Source of the DNA: Tomocerus qinae
Lineage: Eukaryota; Arthropoda; Collembola; Entomobryomorpha; Tomoceridae
Length of the DNA: 64,000 nucleotides
Direction of reading: 5' to 3'
Assembly (NCBI GenBank): GCA_020055645.1
Contig: CM034547.1
Span: 59,956,909 to 60,020,908 of the forward strand
Position 1 is the first letter of the stretch. Every line of letters starts with the position of its first letter. Position numbers and translations under genes: made by a program. Shown here piece after piece: positions 1 through 13,300 of this stretch. The notes below the pieces were generated by a model, which was given only the letters and a program-made list of their open reading frames with translations, was not told where the DNA came from and made no database searches.

Positions 1-1008
1 CAGGAATATGAAGACATTGTTTCTACCGATCCATTTCTCGTAAGTATTTGTTTTTAAAGTTTTTACTCCTGTTGTTTTTATGGCTACTTTGAGACAAGGT
101 GTGTTACAGGAAAAGAATATTATATCTGTGTATTATTTTCACGTATTTTTATTTTTTATCTTGTATTAAAACAGGAATATCCACCAGAATGTCGTCATCT
201 TCGTTTACCTAAACTAAAATACAAAACTAAATCTTGTTGGGATGATGAATTTATCCTACCTATCGAGTGTTACAAAGATTATTGCCGTGAAGGGTACATC
301 AAGCCTCCATCAGTTTGCGAGTGCTTGCCTTTGGACCCTCGGAGAAATGATGAAGATATCGACTACTATCGGATTGAACGGGATCCAAGAACGTTTGGAC
401 TCCCGTACTTTTTGGATCCTACAAATCCTTATCGCTACTTTAAATCTGGATACACGGGAAATGTTCCTAGTTTAAAAGTACCTAACATGTTTTTTATTGT
501 TTCTTTGAAACCATTTCTATAATGTTGGAATTTAATGTATCTAATTATGGCTACTAATATTAATTTTAAACTGTATAGTTCCGCATTGGGGACTCGTATG
601 CTGTGGAAACTCGAAAAGCGTTGAATCGATTTACGGGCAACTACCTTAATCCTCATTTGCTAGATAAATGCCCAGTTTATATCGATCCTTTGCAATATTG
701 TGACAAAACAGACTATTTCAAGTAAACAATATATTTCATTTTGTTATTGATAATGCATGGTTATATTTATAGAATGGTATTGCTACTGCATCAACTGTGT
801 GAAACTTGTGTATTAATACAATATGAAGGTTTGACTTCGTAATCAGTTGTTCTTTTTTTCCAGGAAATTCTGCGATCGTCGTAAATCCTATGATGGACAC
901 TTCCATGAAAAACCGATTCGCGACAGATTGAAGCCTGTTTTTGATCCCAAGAATTGCCTGCCGCCTGCCACTAACGATCCTTACCCAATATGTATTCAGC
1001 AAAATTAA
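1..1008 (+). CDS. 3' part of an unrecognised Cys/Tyr/Pro-rich protein gene (4 exons visible, 5' end outside window)
   Basis: Four exons read in one frame through canonical splice sites: 1-39, 175-477, 579-721 and 864-1008 (TAA). The 163 visible residues have no signal peptide or membrane segment. They are rich in Asp, Tyr, Pro and Arg, with scattered cysteines (CRHLRLPK, ECYKDYCREGY, CECLPLDP) and repeated D-P motifs (STDPFL, FLDPTNPY, YIDPLQYC, VFDPKNCLPP). Intron phases are 0, 0 and 2 and match across every junction, which supports the model. I do not recognise the family. The compact, aromatic and proline-rich composition resembles small structural proteins, such as axoneme-associated ones, but that is only an impression. 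An AATAAA lies at about 1204. The first exon is cut by the window edge, so length and start are unknown. Confidence 0.8.
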
Positions 1009-2601
1009 TGAGTCCATTTTAAATAAGAAAAGGATTTGTACTAATATTTAAAAAGATTCATACAAAATTTTTAGTTTTTGGTGGTTAAAAATTCAAGTGT
1101 TATTTGCAGGAACAGGAAACACTTATTTTTAGAACATGACTGTCATATGAAATGATCTTAATGTTAATATTATTGAATTGAAACTAACAAAATGCCTCAT
1201 AATAATAAATTTGCAATTCGTACTATCTCAATGTTTGGTTCACCATGTGTGGTTAATTTGATGGCATATTTACTATTCCGTCGTATTTCTTATTAATTAA
1301 AACATTGACCTCAAATAGCGTTTAAAAATGTGCTAAGCTGTGGAAATTGAAGATGATTTTTTTGTCTATCTAGAACAACCACAAGGACAAAAAAGTCGTA
1401 AATTATAACCTCTTGCAGTTAATCATCGATATATTTAGCTATATCTTAAAGTGTTTTATTTAAGCCAGCCATCTAGCCAGAGCCAGAAGACTGATTTTAA
1501 ATTTTGAGTAATACTGCAAATGATTTTAACCAGCTAAAATAACCAATGCTCTAAAACCTAGCTGATTTTTACTGCCTTGCCAGGGTAAAAATGATTTTAT
1601 ATAGTCAGCCATATTAGGCCATTTTAGCCAATATATCACACTGGTTAGCTAATAAAATCATCAAACTTACTATCATCATCATTATAAGGAAATGTACCCA
1701 AAAAACCTCGCAGTATTTGTTACATGTTACTTGCATTGAATATTATACGTTATTATAATTTCCTTGCTTGTGGTATGCTATTAACCACTTAAATGTCTAT
1801 AAACAAGAAATCGTGTAAGCATTTTTGTATTCCAACGAAACCAGTTTTTCAATGTTAAGTGTACAGGAAAATCCTCATTAAAATTTAAATTATTCCACTG
1901 CTTATGGACTACTTTTTGTGGGTATGATTATTCATAACACATAAGAAGTGTATGACCTTTTGATAATCTTCAAAATAGATGTTATGAATTGAATGAATAA
2001 AAGTAGTTTTGTTATGAGATTAATCTACTAGCATTTAGTATAGTATATACCACATACAGAGACAATCAAGAGGCTGCTGTTTCGACAGTTTGGCAGGAAC
2101 TGTTGACATTTTGACATTCCTGTAATTCATCTGAGCTCCTTAAACCTTAATTTTAAATAAGATTAAAAGAGAAAAAGGCACAATTAAGTTAGGTGAAAAT
2201 AAATACTTTAGAAAAAATACGAAATTAGTTATTGTGACTATTGAATTTCCTTAAAAAAATAAGGATAAAAGTAACCGTATTTATTGACTCCGTATTTCCG
2301 TGTTTGAATAATAAATATTTATACAATTAATTTAGTTAGTATTGCTTCAGAAAGATAGCAAATCAGCAATACTAAATGATATTCTAAATAACAATAATAA
2401 TAAATACAATATTTGAGATCAAAGCAGACTAATAAAATAATTTATTATTACTAGTGTCTGTAACTAATAAATCAGTTGTAATTTTTCTGATTTTTTCTTG
2501 GACACTTGTGCAGTAATTAATTGGGAAATTGCCTAGACTGAATAATTCCCGCAGACTGTCAGTGCGTACGAGCGTAGGCATACAACCTACATATAATTCA
2601 A
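1009..2601. other. Intergenic region before the SEC14-like array
   Basis: AT-rich sequence with no convincing coding frame. About 1440-1670 is loosely repetitive around GATTTTA/TAAAATC and AGCCAG words and could be a decayed repeat, but I cannot set its ends. The last ~100 bases should hold the promoter and 5' UTR of the first SEC14-like gene. Confidence 0.5.
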
Positions 2602-5600
2602 ATGGTTACTGAAAATGAAAATGCCACTTTCCAAAATGTAAGTACGTTTCTTATGAAAATCGAACAATCAGCAATACGTGCATTATGTGAATATTGTTAA
2701 ATTAAGGCATGCGAGGGACGAGGGATATACATGGGATATTTATCTGTCATTCAAATCATGTTCCATTTATAAATTAGATTAATTCCATTACTTTCACAAA
2801 TGTTCAGCTTCTATTCTTTGTACACTAAATTTTTATTGTATTTATACCATTACTTCATAATGGTAAAAATCGAAGTAAAATTTTTAAAAATTCCCGAATT
2901 TCTGAAAAAATTACTTGAATTTAATATTGAAATAGGATGCACTTAATAGAAAGTATACGTAGAATAATCTGTCTTTACGTCTAGATATACAATAATACAA
3001 TAATCATCTCATTAATAATAGTTAAGATGATAGATAAGAAACAATGTAAAATATGAATGAATTTGGTTTGCTATATTATTATAATGATTCAATAGCTGCA
3101 GTGTTAATAATTTCCCGTCCATAGGACGAGCATATTTCTATTAATGTATACTTTAGTTTAGCAAATTAATTTATAGAGTGAAACTGATTTTTGTTCATTC
3201 ATTAGTGACATTATCAAAAATTTACTTTATTTTTTCAGTTCAAATCTGTTGTTGTGGACTTAAATCAAGACGATGAAACTCTTCTTCGTTTTTTAAGAGG
3301 TAGTATCTCAATTGGTCTGCTATATGCTTGGTCCATAAAATGTTTTAACGCTTAAAGTCATATATTACTCTGTTACAAAGTATATTTTATCTACTTAAGG
3401 AATTGTGGGTAAAAAATAAGTTTTTAATTGTAATATTATAGGCAAGAGTAATGTGTTTTAGTAATATTTTGTTGCAGCTAGGGATCTGGACCTAATTAAA
3501 GCAGAAGAAATGCTGAGAAAGGTAAATGGTTTTCGTTTTCATGTCCCTTTGTAGAAGAACAAGAGAATAATAATATTAATATTGCCGATCTAACAATATT
3601 ATTTGCTAAAGATGTAAAAGATGGAAATCTTTTATTATTAGAGTGTAGCTTGGAGAAATGAAAACCAAATTGCGTCAATATTCAATTGGTCCAGACCGGA
3701 AATACTACAAGACGGATGTGCTTACAAGTTTACCGGGGTTGACAATGATGGCTGCCCAGGTCTGTCATATTTTTAGGAATAAAAAAGAATTTAAAAATTT
3801 AACTTTTAAATGCATAAACATCATTTACACATTTGCATTCTATATCCTAAGGCCTGGACTATACTTCCCGTTTCATCGTCACGTTCACGTTTTGTGACGT
3901 CAAAGAACGTGACGATGAAACGGGAAGTATAGTCTAGGCTTAAATCTATCTACAATTTTAGATTTGATTTTGCTTTTAACCTCAAAATGGGATTACTTAT
4001 TTAATTACGTAGTAAAATCATAAGCCATGTCCCGGGTGGGAAATTGGGAAATTCAGTGGAAAATAGACCTTAATTCCGCAATATAGCGATACCTATTTAC
4101 CACTTTCCTCATTGTCGAGTATATGTTATTTCCCCCTTTAACCAATGTCCAACAAAACTGAGTGGGAAATGAGATATCCGAAACTATGCAGTATAAAATT
4201 ATATATAAAAAGTTTCCCAATGATATAATGAACAATATAAAGTCTTTTAAGGAAAAGGGGATTTTAAAAAATTGTTTTAAATTTGATTCAAATATAGATG
4301 TATTGGGTTGTGTATTGTAAACTTAGCTTTTCACTTAATATATATATATACGAGATTTGTCATTTTACGGTGGAGGTGCTCATATATATTAATGTTATAA
4401 TTTTAATTTCAGTTCTTTGGGCTCCTATGGGTAAGTCGTCATTGTTCTGTAACTATTCGAAATAATATATTTAAATTGTTGTTTCACTTAGGTTGTTGGA
4501 ATGTTAGAGAACTGTTAGAAAAGGGTCTTAGAGAAGACTTAATCAAGGGAAGATATTTAATGTTGGAAGAAATAATGAATGAAATTAAAAAAAGTAACAA
4601 AAAGCAATTTGTTATGATTATTGGACAAGAGGAACAAACTTACTGGAAAATTGCACATTATGAAAGTTAGTTTTTTGCATAATTCATGCATTCAATATTC
4701 AACAATGATATATTATTATAGAATTTTGTTTTATTAATGTTTTTATTATTATAGTAATTTTATTATTATTATCGCTATTATTGCTTTAATATTAGTCTAT
4801 AATAATATTCAACAGCGTCACAGCTTTGGACTAGCGGTTTTGCTGATTTCGAAGCAAACTATCCTGAAATTCTAAAGGCTTGCTATATTGTAAACGGTAA
4901 TGTTTATAATGATTTTTTTGTTCATTATATTTTTTATAAAAATAATGCTTTGATTTGATAATATTTTATTATTTTCTAATATTATTGAATAACTTAGAAT
5001 TTTGATATTTTGTGGTCGTGTTCTTTCTTACTATAATACTATATATATACATCTACTTCCGTGGCCGTACATAACAATAATCTATAGTAGACTAAAAAAC
5101 AGCGCTTTTAAAAAATATTTGTGCAAAAATTACATTTTCTATGAATCTATTGAAATTTATAACTCGTCTTCAAAATTAATAAATGCCTGATATACGGGAT
5201 ACAAGAAACGCCACCGGAATCAAGTATTCTTGATTCTTGACTCGAATGATATAAAAAGTGACAATATTTATTTATCTCCATACGATGCACTCCAAACGCC
5301 GTAAAAAGCATTCGAAACGTAAAGACATATCTTTGGGTTTTAAGTAAGATGGATTGCAGTAAAACTTACTATAATTTACGTACACGAAGCACTTTAACTA
5401 CAATATTCATAAAAACATAAATAAACGGTACTGCCGCACACAACATAGATAATGGATAAGCTTACTGTTGTAATAAGTAAAATTTGATGCATAAAATTAA
5501 GTTTCGGGGGTTTAATGGGATATCAATTTAATGACCAGTTTTTACTATTTCAGCCCCTTGGATATTCCCTTGGATCTTCAGTCTTATCAAGCCATTTTTG

Positions 5601-5717
5601 ACAGGAAAGACGGCTTCAAAAGTTCAAATTTTCAATACGGACAAAACCAAATGGCTTCCAGTTCTGCAAAGTTGCATGCCTCGAGATTCTATTCCAGCGC
5701 ACTATTTGAGTGAATGA
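2602..5717 (+). CDS. SEC14-like CRAL-TRIO lipid-transfer protein, copy 1
   Basis: Eight coding exons: 2602-2637, 3239-3299, 3478-3521, 3642-3759, 4413-4430, 4492-4665, 4816-4896, 5554-5717; 231 residues. A CRAL-TRIO N-terminal helical region (about 13-55, with ETLLRFLRARDLDLIKAEEM) precedes a CRAL-TRIO lipid-binding core (about 80-225). The core has the Sec14 signatures GVDNDGCPV, NYPEILKACYIVNAPWIF (165 on), LIKPFL and a closing P-x-x-x-I-P-x-H-Y. Family members bind phosphatidylinositol, phosphatidylcholine or tocopherol-like ligands and move them between membranes. This one is short: no GOLD domain follows, unlike vertebrate SEC14L2, and no signal peptide is seen, so it is probably cytosolic. 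The ATG was chosen because every copy starts with a 12-16 residue exon ending just before an F/L-led 61-nt exon. AATAAA lies near 5932. Closest relative: copy 2. Confidence 0.93.
3849..3941. repeat. Near-perfect hairpin (MITE-like) with a CRE palindrome in its loop
   Basis: Inside intron 4 of SEC14-like copy 1, arms 3849-3886 and 3905-3941 are reverse complements with about two mismatches; for example CTTCCCGTTTCATCGTCACG pairs with CGTGACGATGAAACGGGAAG. The ~18-base loop contains TGACGTCA (3895-3902), the full consensus for CREB/ATF binding. The whole is only ~93 bp, as in a solo foldback MITE or a remnant of one. Confidence 0.85.
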
Positions 5718-6828
5718 TGTTTTGACCATAATAGTCTAAAATTGTAATTGACCAAGTAATTGTCATTTTAATTTTTCTTAAATGTGAAGCAACATTAAAA
5801 TATGTATCAGCTCTTATTTGATTATGGATAAAGTGCATTACACTTCATTTCTTTAAACTAGGATGATTTTTAGTTCGATGATAGCTGTACTGATGTCCAA
5901 TGCAAATGCTTTATAATAATTGGTTATCGAAATAAAATTTTGAAATTTTTTCTCGCCCGGAACCATGTTACACAATCCTCTTTTTTTGAGCTATTACTTG
6001 TCTTCGTAACTATCGTAGAACTTGGTTTGCATTGACACAAAATTAGCTGAAATTGAGCACACTATTTGCACGCTTGTTGGGCATTCTTAATCATTCCACG
6101 TTGATTGATAATAATATATATCATGTAACATACATGCACATTATGAAGTCTACATTTATTAGCAACATTACTTTGTCATTAGCTCAAAGATATACAAATT
6201 GGCTCTCTTGATGCACTATGGATCCGGAGAGAATATTTAAAACTTGAAACCCATTGACAATATAGCTTAATAGTTAATAGTACCTATTTGTGCGGATATA
6301 AACGATAAATTACATAAGCTATTTATTATTCACGGCATTGTTCTATAGTTTCTGCAATTGCAAGGTCCTACTGTGAAACAAATGCAAGACAAGCATTAGA
6401 AATGTAAACAATAAATGTGAGCTGAACAGCGGCCTTGTATTTATATATGCATCTTGCTTGTATTTGCTTTTATGTGGATGAATAGAGTTGTCCACTCAAA
6501 ATTCTCCTTCAGTAATCCACTCGGTAAATACACTGGACACTAACTAATGCTCTCTGACTCATTTTCTATAGTTTGTACAGATCTGCACTGTCTATTCATC
6601 TAACATTATCATAGACTCTTCATAGAAAAGAAATATACTAGCTTCATAAGGATTGCATTATATGAATGCTCAAGTAAATACTATATTGAAATCCATTATA
6701 TCTTTATTAACTGGCATCATACATTCATGTAGGTCTAGGTACCTAATACAATCTAAAGTATGAACCACAAACATATTCAAAGCAGAAGTCAGAAAGAAGG
6801 TACTAAATATTCAGAAGAACGTTTTATA
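5718..6828. other. Intergenic region between SEC14-like copies 1 and 2
   Basis: 3' UTR and poly(A) signal of copy 1 (AATAAA near 5932), then AT-rich sequence without a coding frame. An in-frame ATG at 6760 extends copy 2 upstream, but the extra 23 residues have no counterpart in other copies. Confidence 0.6.
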
Positions 6829-8887
6829 ATGTTGGACAAGGACAGAGAAAATTCTATTTTAGAAATAGTAAGTAGCATCATTGTCATGTCATATTTCAAT
6901 GATATTGTACACATTATATATCAATAGAAAATATTCAAGAGACGTCTACTCTGATGATTTAATGTACTTCATTTAGAAAGTTTATAATTTATTACAGTCT
7001 TCACTAAAACTATTAATCAAAATAGGCAAATAAGTGAATATAATATTTTGTATTTTATTTTAGTTCAAAAATGCCGTTGCAGATTTAAATCAAGATGACG
7101 AAACTCTTCTTCGTTTTTTAAGAGGTACAGTAGAATAAGGCACTACTAATTTCGCCTTTTACTGAATTGTCATCGTATTGAATAAGTCACATTATTATGT
7201 CTTTCTTTTTACCAAGTGCAATATAGAAAAATTAAAATAAACCACTATATACATTCTGTTATTGCAGCCAGAGGTCTGGACCCAATTCAAGCTGAAGATA
7301 TGCTAAGGAAGGTCAATTTTCTGTAAATTAGTTTATTTTTTTAAACTTTATTATGTATGCGTTTTCTGAATGCGCCTTTCTATTTTTGGCTAAATAAATA
7401 TATAATATATTTGTGATATAGAGTATAACCTGGAGAAATGAAAATAACATTTCGTCGTATATAAATTGGTCAAGACCTCAAATTGTGGAAGATGGAATTC
7501 CTTACAAGTTTACGGGAGTTGATAATGATGGCTGCCCAGGTGTGTAACTCTGACTTACTGAATTCTTTATGTTTAAGCTTTAAAATTTTGGTACTTGAAT
7601 GAATTTCTTGGTTTGATTTGGGCTATATCTCCTAGGGCTTTATAAATAATATATTTCGTATTTTTCAGATTTTATGATGAAATTTTTTGATTTATAATGT
7701 CAATTCTTTGAACTTTTCAGTTTTCTGGGCCCCTATAGGTAATTACTTCTATATAAACAATTTGCTGACTTATAATTTAAGTATAAGTGTTTTTTCGAAA
7801 AATAATACATTTTATTGGATCAGGGTGTTGGAAAATAAGGGAGCTGCTAGAAAAAGGTTATAAAGAAGATTTGATTAAGGGGAGATATTTAATGTTGGAA
7901 GAAATTATGAATGAAATCAAAAAGAGCAGCCAAAAACAGTTTGTTATGATTATTGGACAGGAAGAGCAAACTCTGTGGAAAGTCGCCCACTATGAAAGTA
8001 ATAAAAATATCATCTTTAAATAAATAATTGGACGAACAGTGGCCATAATAATTCTAGAATACTATACCGGTGTGATGACTTTATTAGTACTGCGCTATTC
8101 GTTAGTGACTGTACTTAACAGTGACAAGTGGAATATTCGACCTTTTATCGTTTTATTATATTCAAAAATTCCTAAATCTATAAATCCGAATTTTGTGAAC
8201 CACATTGTAAATTACAATGTCCTCTGGTAGTTGGACAATGACTATTTGGTAATTGATCATTTAAAAAATATTGTACAAAACGAATTTTGCTAATTCATTC
8301 TCAATTTTTAAAATTGCAAATTGTCAAAGATGATTTGTAAAAAGGTTGCAACGTATGCCTTGTTTAGAATCATGGTCAAATAATAATTAGCATTGGGAAA
8401 AATATGAAGCTGAATAATAAGTTCAATTTACTAAATGCACTCGTGTTAATTAATTTCCGATCTATTTAAGATTTACATGGAACACATCTATATATTTGCT
8501 ATTTTAATTTTAATAGGTTCTCAGTTTAGAGCTAGAGCTTTTGCTGACTTTGAAGGAAATTATCCTGAAATTCTAAAGGCATGTTATATTGTAAATGGTA
8601 AGTTTATTGGCTTTAAATATGATTGTATATTTATGAATTGAAGTCATCATCACTGATCCTATTTTATTTCGTGTTAAATATGTATTATTTTATTATTGAA
8701 CTATGGCATGAACTGTGATACAGCACCGTGGATTTTCCCATGGATCTTCAGCCTTATTAAGCCTTTTTTAACAGGGAAGACTGCCTCTAAAGTGCAAGTT
8801 TTTAATGCGGATAAATCTACGTGGCTTCCAGTCCTGTTGAATAATATGCCCCGAGAATCTATTCCTCCACACTATTTGAATGACTAA
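6829..8887 (+). CDS. SEC14-like CRAL-TRIO lipid-transfer protein, copy 2
   Basis: Eight coding exons: 6829-6867, 7064-7124, 7268-7311, 7422-7539, 7721-7738, 7824-7997, 8517-8597, 8724-8887; 232 residues. Exon lengths equal those of copy 1 except for one codon in exon 1, and the protein is its closest relative (both read KGRYLMLEEIMNEIKKS and MIIGQEEQT), so this pair is the youngest duplication seen here. CRAL-TRIO_N and CRAL-TRIO domains are intact: TLLRFLRARGLDPIQAEDM, GVDNDGCPV, NYPEILKACYIVNAPWIF and SLIKPFLTGK. The start at 6829 (MLDKDRENSILEI) lines up with other family starts; an in-frame ATG at 6760 is an alternative. AATAAA at 8956-8961. Expected role: cytosolic binding and transfer of a phospholipid or other hydrophobic ligand, inferred from the family. 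Confidence 0.93.
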
Positions 8888-10042
8888 AAGTACATAATTC
8901 TTAATAACTGTATACTAATTGTTTGTTGGTGAAACTAAAATCTCTCTGTAATTTAAATAAATTGCTGTGCTGCTTAAGAAGTGAAGTTTTACGAGTGACC
9001 ATTGAAAAAATTAACCCAAACATTATAATGTTAATATTTTGAGCTCTTTTACATTTTATAACCTTTTTTGCTCCAACTTCAGCGTTAATGTTATTAAGGT
9101 TTTGAAATATATTATTTGTTTCTATCTTGATCTATTCCTTGAGTCAATTACAAATTAAAAACCACATTTTTAGGCTGAAAAGTTAGAGATAATATATGAT
9201 ATTAGTTAGTTGTAGATTACTCTTTCCTTATGATTTCTTTTGCGGCATAGCCTTTTATAAAGCAATCTGTACAGTCGTGTAATTAATTGATAGTAGTTAT
9301 ATTATTACACTATTAATGTTAATGCCTCTAGCTTTGTGACATTGGACCCATTCTAAATACCAAGTAAATGTTAGTCACAATTTGTTTGCGTAGTCTCCTA
9401 CGATTTTCATCCTGGACCAACGAAGGTCTATAAGCGTAAAACTTCTAAATAAAAACATGACATTTAGTGCCTGTTTGCAGACCATTCACTGCTTTTATCA
9501 ATTCAGTAAAAGGCAATTGGCGACACTGTTCTAATTAGGTTGAGCAATAATCGTTAAGACTAAGTAAGTAGTTATTTACAGTGTTATAGGAGCTAGCTTA
9601 TTATAGATTGAGATGTTTTTCCATGTTATATTATATAGGATATAATTTCTATGATCGCGTACTCCTATTTATAATCTCTACTAAATACGTTTAATTTAAG
9701 TTCTTCAATTCTATTTGTTTGTCAAGTCTTATCAGAATAAAGTTCATTTCCAAGAATTTTTCTATCATGCCCTGCACAGTACTTTTTCTCTTTAAGTATC
9801 TTAATACCATATACTTAGTACAAAAAAATATTTTTAGTCTCGAACTAAACATTCTCATCCTATCTGGCATTGATTTGTCATTCATTAACGAATTGTGTTC
9901 GGCTAAGAAGGAAGCTAACTAAAAACGTTGGTACTTATAGCATTTTATCCGAAATAGTTGAATTTCGTTTTATTGACTAAATACACACGAATTAAATCTG
10001 CATATTCGACTTATACACGAATAAATATATCGTTATTTAACA
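8888..10042. other. Intergenic region, nothing recognised
   Basis: AATAAA of SEC14-like copy 2 at 8956-8961, then AT-rich DNA. Short open frames near 9691-9922 overlap on both strands and look like chance. Confidence 0.6.
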
Positions 10043-10375
10043 ATGGTTTTCAAAATTCAATTAACACGGTTCATCTTGATGTTAGTGATCATTTGTACCG
10101 TGGTCAATGCTAGACATCTCATCCGATCTCGACGTTGGGCAAGCGCTGTATGTATTCAATTGTTATAATATTCATTGCTTACTTGTGCTGACTATTTCTA
10201 TATTTTTCGTCATCTATTTATTGTAGAATATTTTAAGTGCACATACTTTTCATTCAAGTATGAAAATAATTTCATTTTTCAGATAGCCAATGTCCCGGAT
10301 GTTTCTTGCGGACCTCATCAAGTAATGACAAGCTATGGTGGTTGCCGATTTGTGTCGGAAGAAGATTACCATTGA
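10043..10375 (+). CDS. Small secreted peptide precursor with one predicted disulfide
   Basis: Two exons, 10043-10147 and 10283-10375, joined in phase 0 through GTATGT and TTTTTCAG; 65 residues. The ATG has a good context (AACAATGG). Residues 1-23 form a strong signal peptide (MVFKIQLTRF, then ILMLVIICTV), with cleavage expected after V-N-A. The mature part starts with a basic stretch (RHLIRSRRW) containing an R-R site. It then holds a two-cysteine loop, CGPHQVMTSYGGCRF, and an acidic tail, SEEDYH. The layout suits a secreted antimicrobial, venom-like or hormone-like peptide. I do not recognise the family, so function is unknown. The gene stands alone between SEC14-like copies 2 and 3. The clean splice and the secretory signal make it more than a chance frame. 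Confidence 0.72.
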
Positions 10376-13300
10376 AAACACTTCTTTGGAGAATTCTTGT
10401 AACAATTGCAACTTGTAGTAATTATTTTTCTGTACATAATTAGTGATGATATTGCTCTATTTACAATCACAATTTTTTGCAATTTTTTACTGCATTGTAA
10501 TTGTATGAGATTATTGCACTGACATTTACATAGCTTACATTTTAGTCAACGACTAAATTGATCTTTTCCTAAATCTACTGATTAGACTACTAAAAAGTTA
10601 CTAAATCCTCTAAAGGTCACATTTAATTAACTTTAGCTGCAAATACTATGCTATTTTTTCACTTTCAAACTAGTTGTTCTACCAAAGAGCTAACCTTTCT
10701 CTAAAAACGTGATATTGCCATAATGCTACACAGATATAATTGAAACGAATCCAATAACCCAGTTTCTTTAACGAATTCCTCAAATAATTGCTTCTATTGA
10801 TCATAAAGTAAGCCGAAATAAGTTGCCTTCATTGTTTAGCCAAATTTTGTTTCTAGAGGAAATTACGAGACACGGAATCTTATTTTCTCTGTGATCTCTC
10901 GTAGGGCGATTCAGATATTTTGCTTAATCTGCATCTGACGATTGCTCAATAGAGCCGAAAGAAGAGAATGGCTATATACATTAATATTTCCTACTATAAA
11001 TAATATTAGCAATAGATCTTGGTTGATAATATCATCATCCTGACATATCATGGCCATAACTACCCACATCGCTTACCGTATATGTTTAATTCGAGGACGA
11101 GCCTCTACAATTATAACAGGTAACTATATACGCCTGTATTGTAGAGGAAACAAGTTTTACTCTTCCTGAATCGTGGTATATTAATGACAATAAGCGACAG
11201 GCTTTTCGTTGAAATCTTTGAATAAGCATTAATTGGATTACAACTAAACTGAAATCGTTTGAATTGAAATTTATTAGAAGAACGCTTCACATCTAACAAT
11301 ATTTTTTTTAAATTAAATCTTATATTGTGACATAATTGAGACACAAAATAAGTGAAGTTGACAATATACTATCAGCCTTAGTAGGGATTAAAGGGCACAT
11401 TCTTCTCAAGTTAGTTGATTTAGTTTACCCTTTCGCTATTTAAGACGTAGGATTAAGAAAATATTCGCCTACTTAAGTATGACTACAGATTAGCATTACG
11501 CACGCATTTATTCCAGTAATGAGTTATCTATTTGAACTTGAATTTGCAATCTAAGCATATAGGTTTCAAAACGGAAATTCGGAGTGTTAGTGCATTACCA
11601 ATTTCCTGCTCTATCATTTGTAGTAGTAATAGTATATGTCAATAATCACTACTATTTCCATGAACCATATATACTTATCTCTATTTTCCCACCATCTTCA
11701 AAGTGCCTAAAACAAATATACTGAGGTTGTTCTAAACATTTCTTTTATATGTATGCATTTATCTTATTTTTAAATTTCTAGTAATTTAGATTAGAACGAA
11801 GTGCATTATAGTGCACACATTCGTTAAGTCTTCACTGTGCATTTATTGTTTAGCAATTATCTACATCCGTAGAGTAAATAATACTGAGTCTTCTTCGAAT
11901 TAATCCCACCACTACAGATAAGAAACTAATTTATTATGGTTTTCTAACTGTTCACTCATAGTAGCTAGTATGCTAGTATTACTATGCTAGCCATTTCATT
12001 CTCTGTGTAGAAAATACATTATTGTTATAAGAACATATAAATAGTAAAGTAAGTATATTATTGTAAGCAAACTTGTTTGGCAAATGTCATTTTTCTCCAA
12101 GTAAATCCGTTTGTATAGAAAGTGGATCTATAATATATCACCTACCTTATCCACTTACTTACCAATGGGTCACTGTCTCAAATAAAACAAAAAATTGTTG
12201 GAAGAATATCGCTATAATATTTATTAATAAAAGTAAGTCCTTTTTACTGGATCACACAATGGTAGTACATGGTAATGATAACCAATTTATTTTGGCCACT
12301 TGTTGCTCTTTCCCTCTGGAATGATAATCACTTACGTTACATAATATGGGAAGGTTTATACCAGTGCCTAGTGCATACCAAATACTTTTTGGCACGAGCT
12401 GCAACAGTACAATACAGTACAGTATGTGGCTATTCTGCATAGAACTTACAATAAATTACATCATAGGTTAAGTCATTATCATTTATTACCATAAGATGTA
12501 TTACATAGTGTTTTAGTAGCAATAATAATGCACGCATAGCCATAATATTCTTATTTAACATGAACAACCATGTTAGAGAGCTCTATCTGTACACAGGCAT
12601 ACAGTAGCCTTAATAAAATCTAAACATATGACACAGCCCTCATACTGTAAGTAAAAGTGTGTAGATAGTAAATAAATTTTTTTGTTGATTTGTTATGAAT
12701 AAGGCTATATTGTAAATAAAGAGTTCGATCATTTCAGCATTCCCTTGTCCTTTCTTGTAAAAACCAGTTGAACTACAAATGGATTGTTTCGAAATAAAGT
12801 TGGCCCAGTATGCACCCATTTACTGTTACACTGTTACTGTACCATACTATAGCAAAATAACTTCTGCATTTTATGCTGATTATTATTGTAAAAATTCATT
12901 GTTTACTTTTGCATGTTTTTCAGGTTGATGGCACACAAAATCTCATGAACACGTTCATTGATATGCATGAAAGGTGTATGCTTATAAACACAAAACTGCC
13001 AATATGGAATGGCAAGTCCTTTCGCTTCATCATACACTTACCATCATACTACTTCACGTATTGGGATTGGGACGTGGGACACATATCCAATTAAATGTGC
13101 ATTGAGATTTTGAGATCGAGAGTGATTGCATAACTCTATTAGTACATTTTTTTGAATGTCAATGTAGCCGAAGTGTATACTTTACTTCTTCAAGATACAT
13201 GCGATTGCATCCTAAAACAAGATTTCAGTTTCATTAGAGATCTCTTCAAGTTCACTACCTATTTCTGTTCCATTGATCTTGACTCTTGATCGTCTGAAGT

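Noticed and set aside
6760-6828. Upstream in-frame ATG for SEC14-like copy 2
   Set aside because: The extra 23 residues have no counterpart in other copies; the start at 6829 gives the standard family N-terminus.
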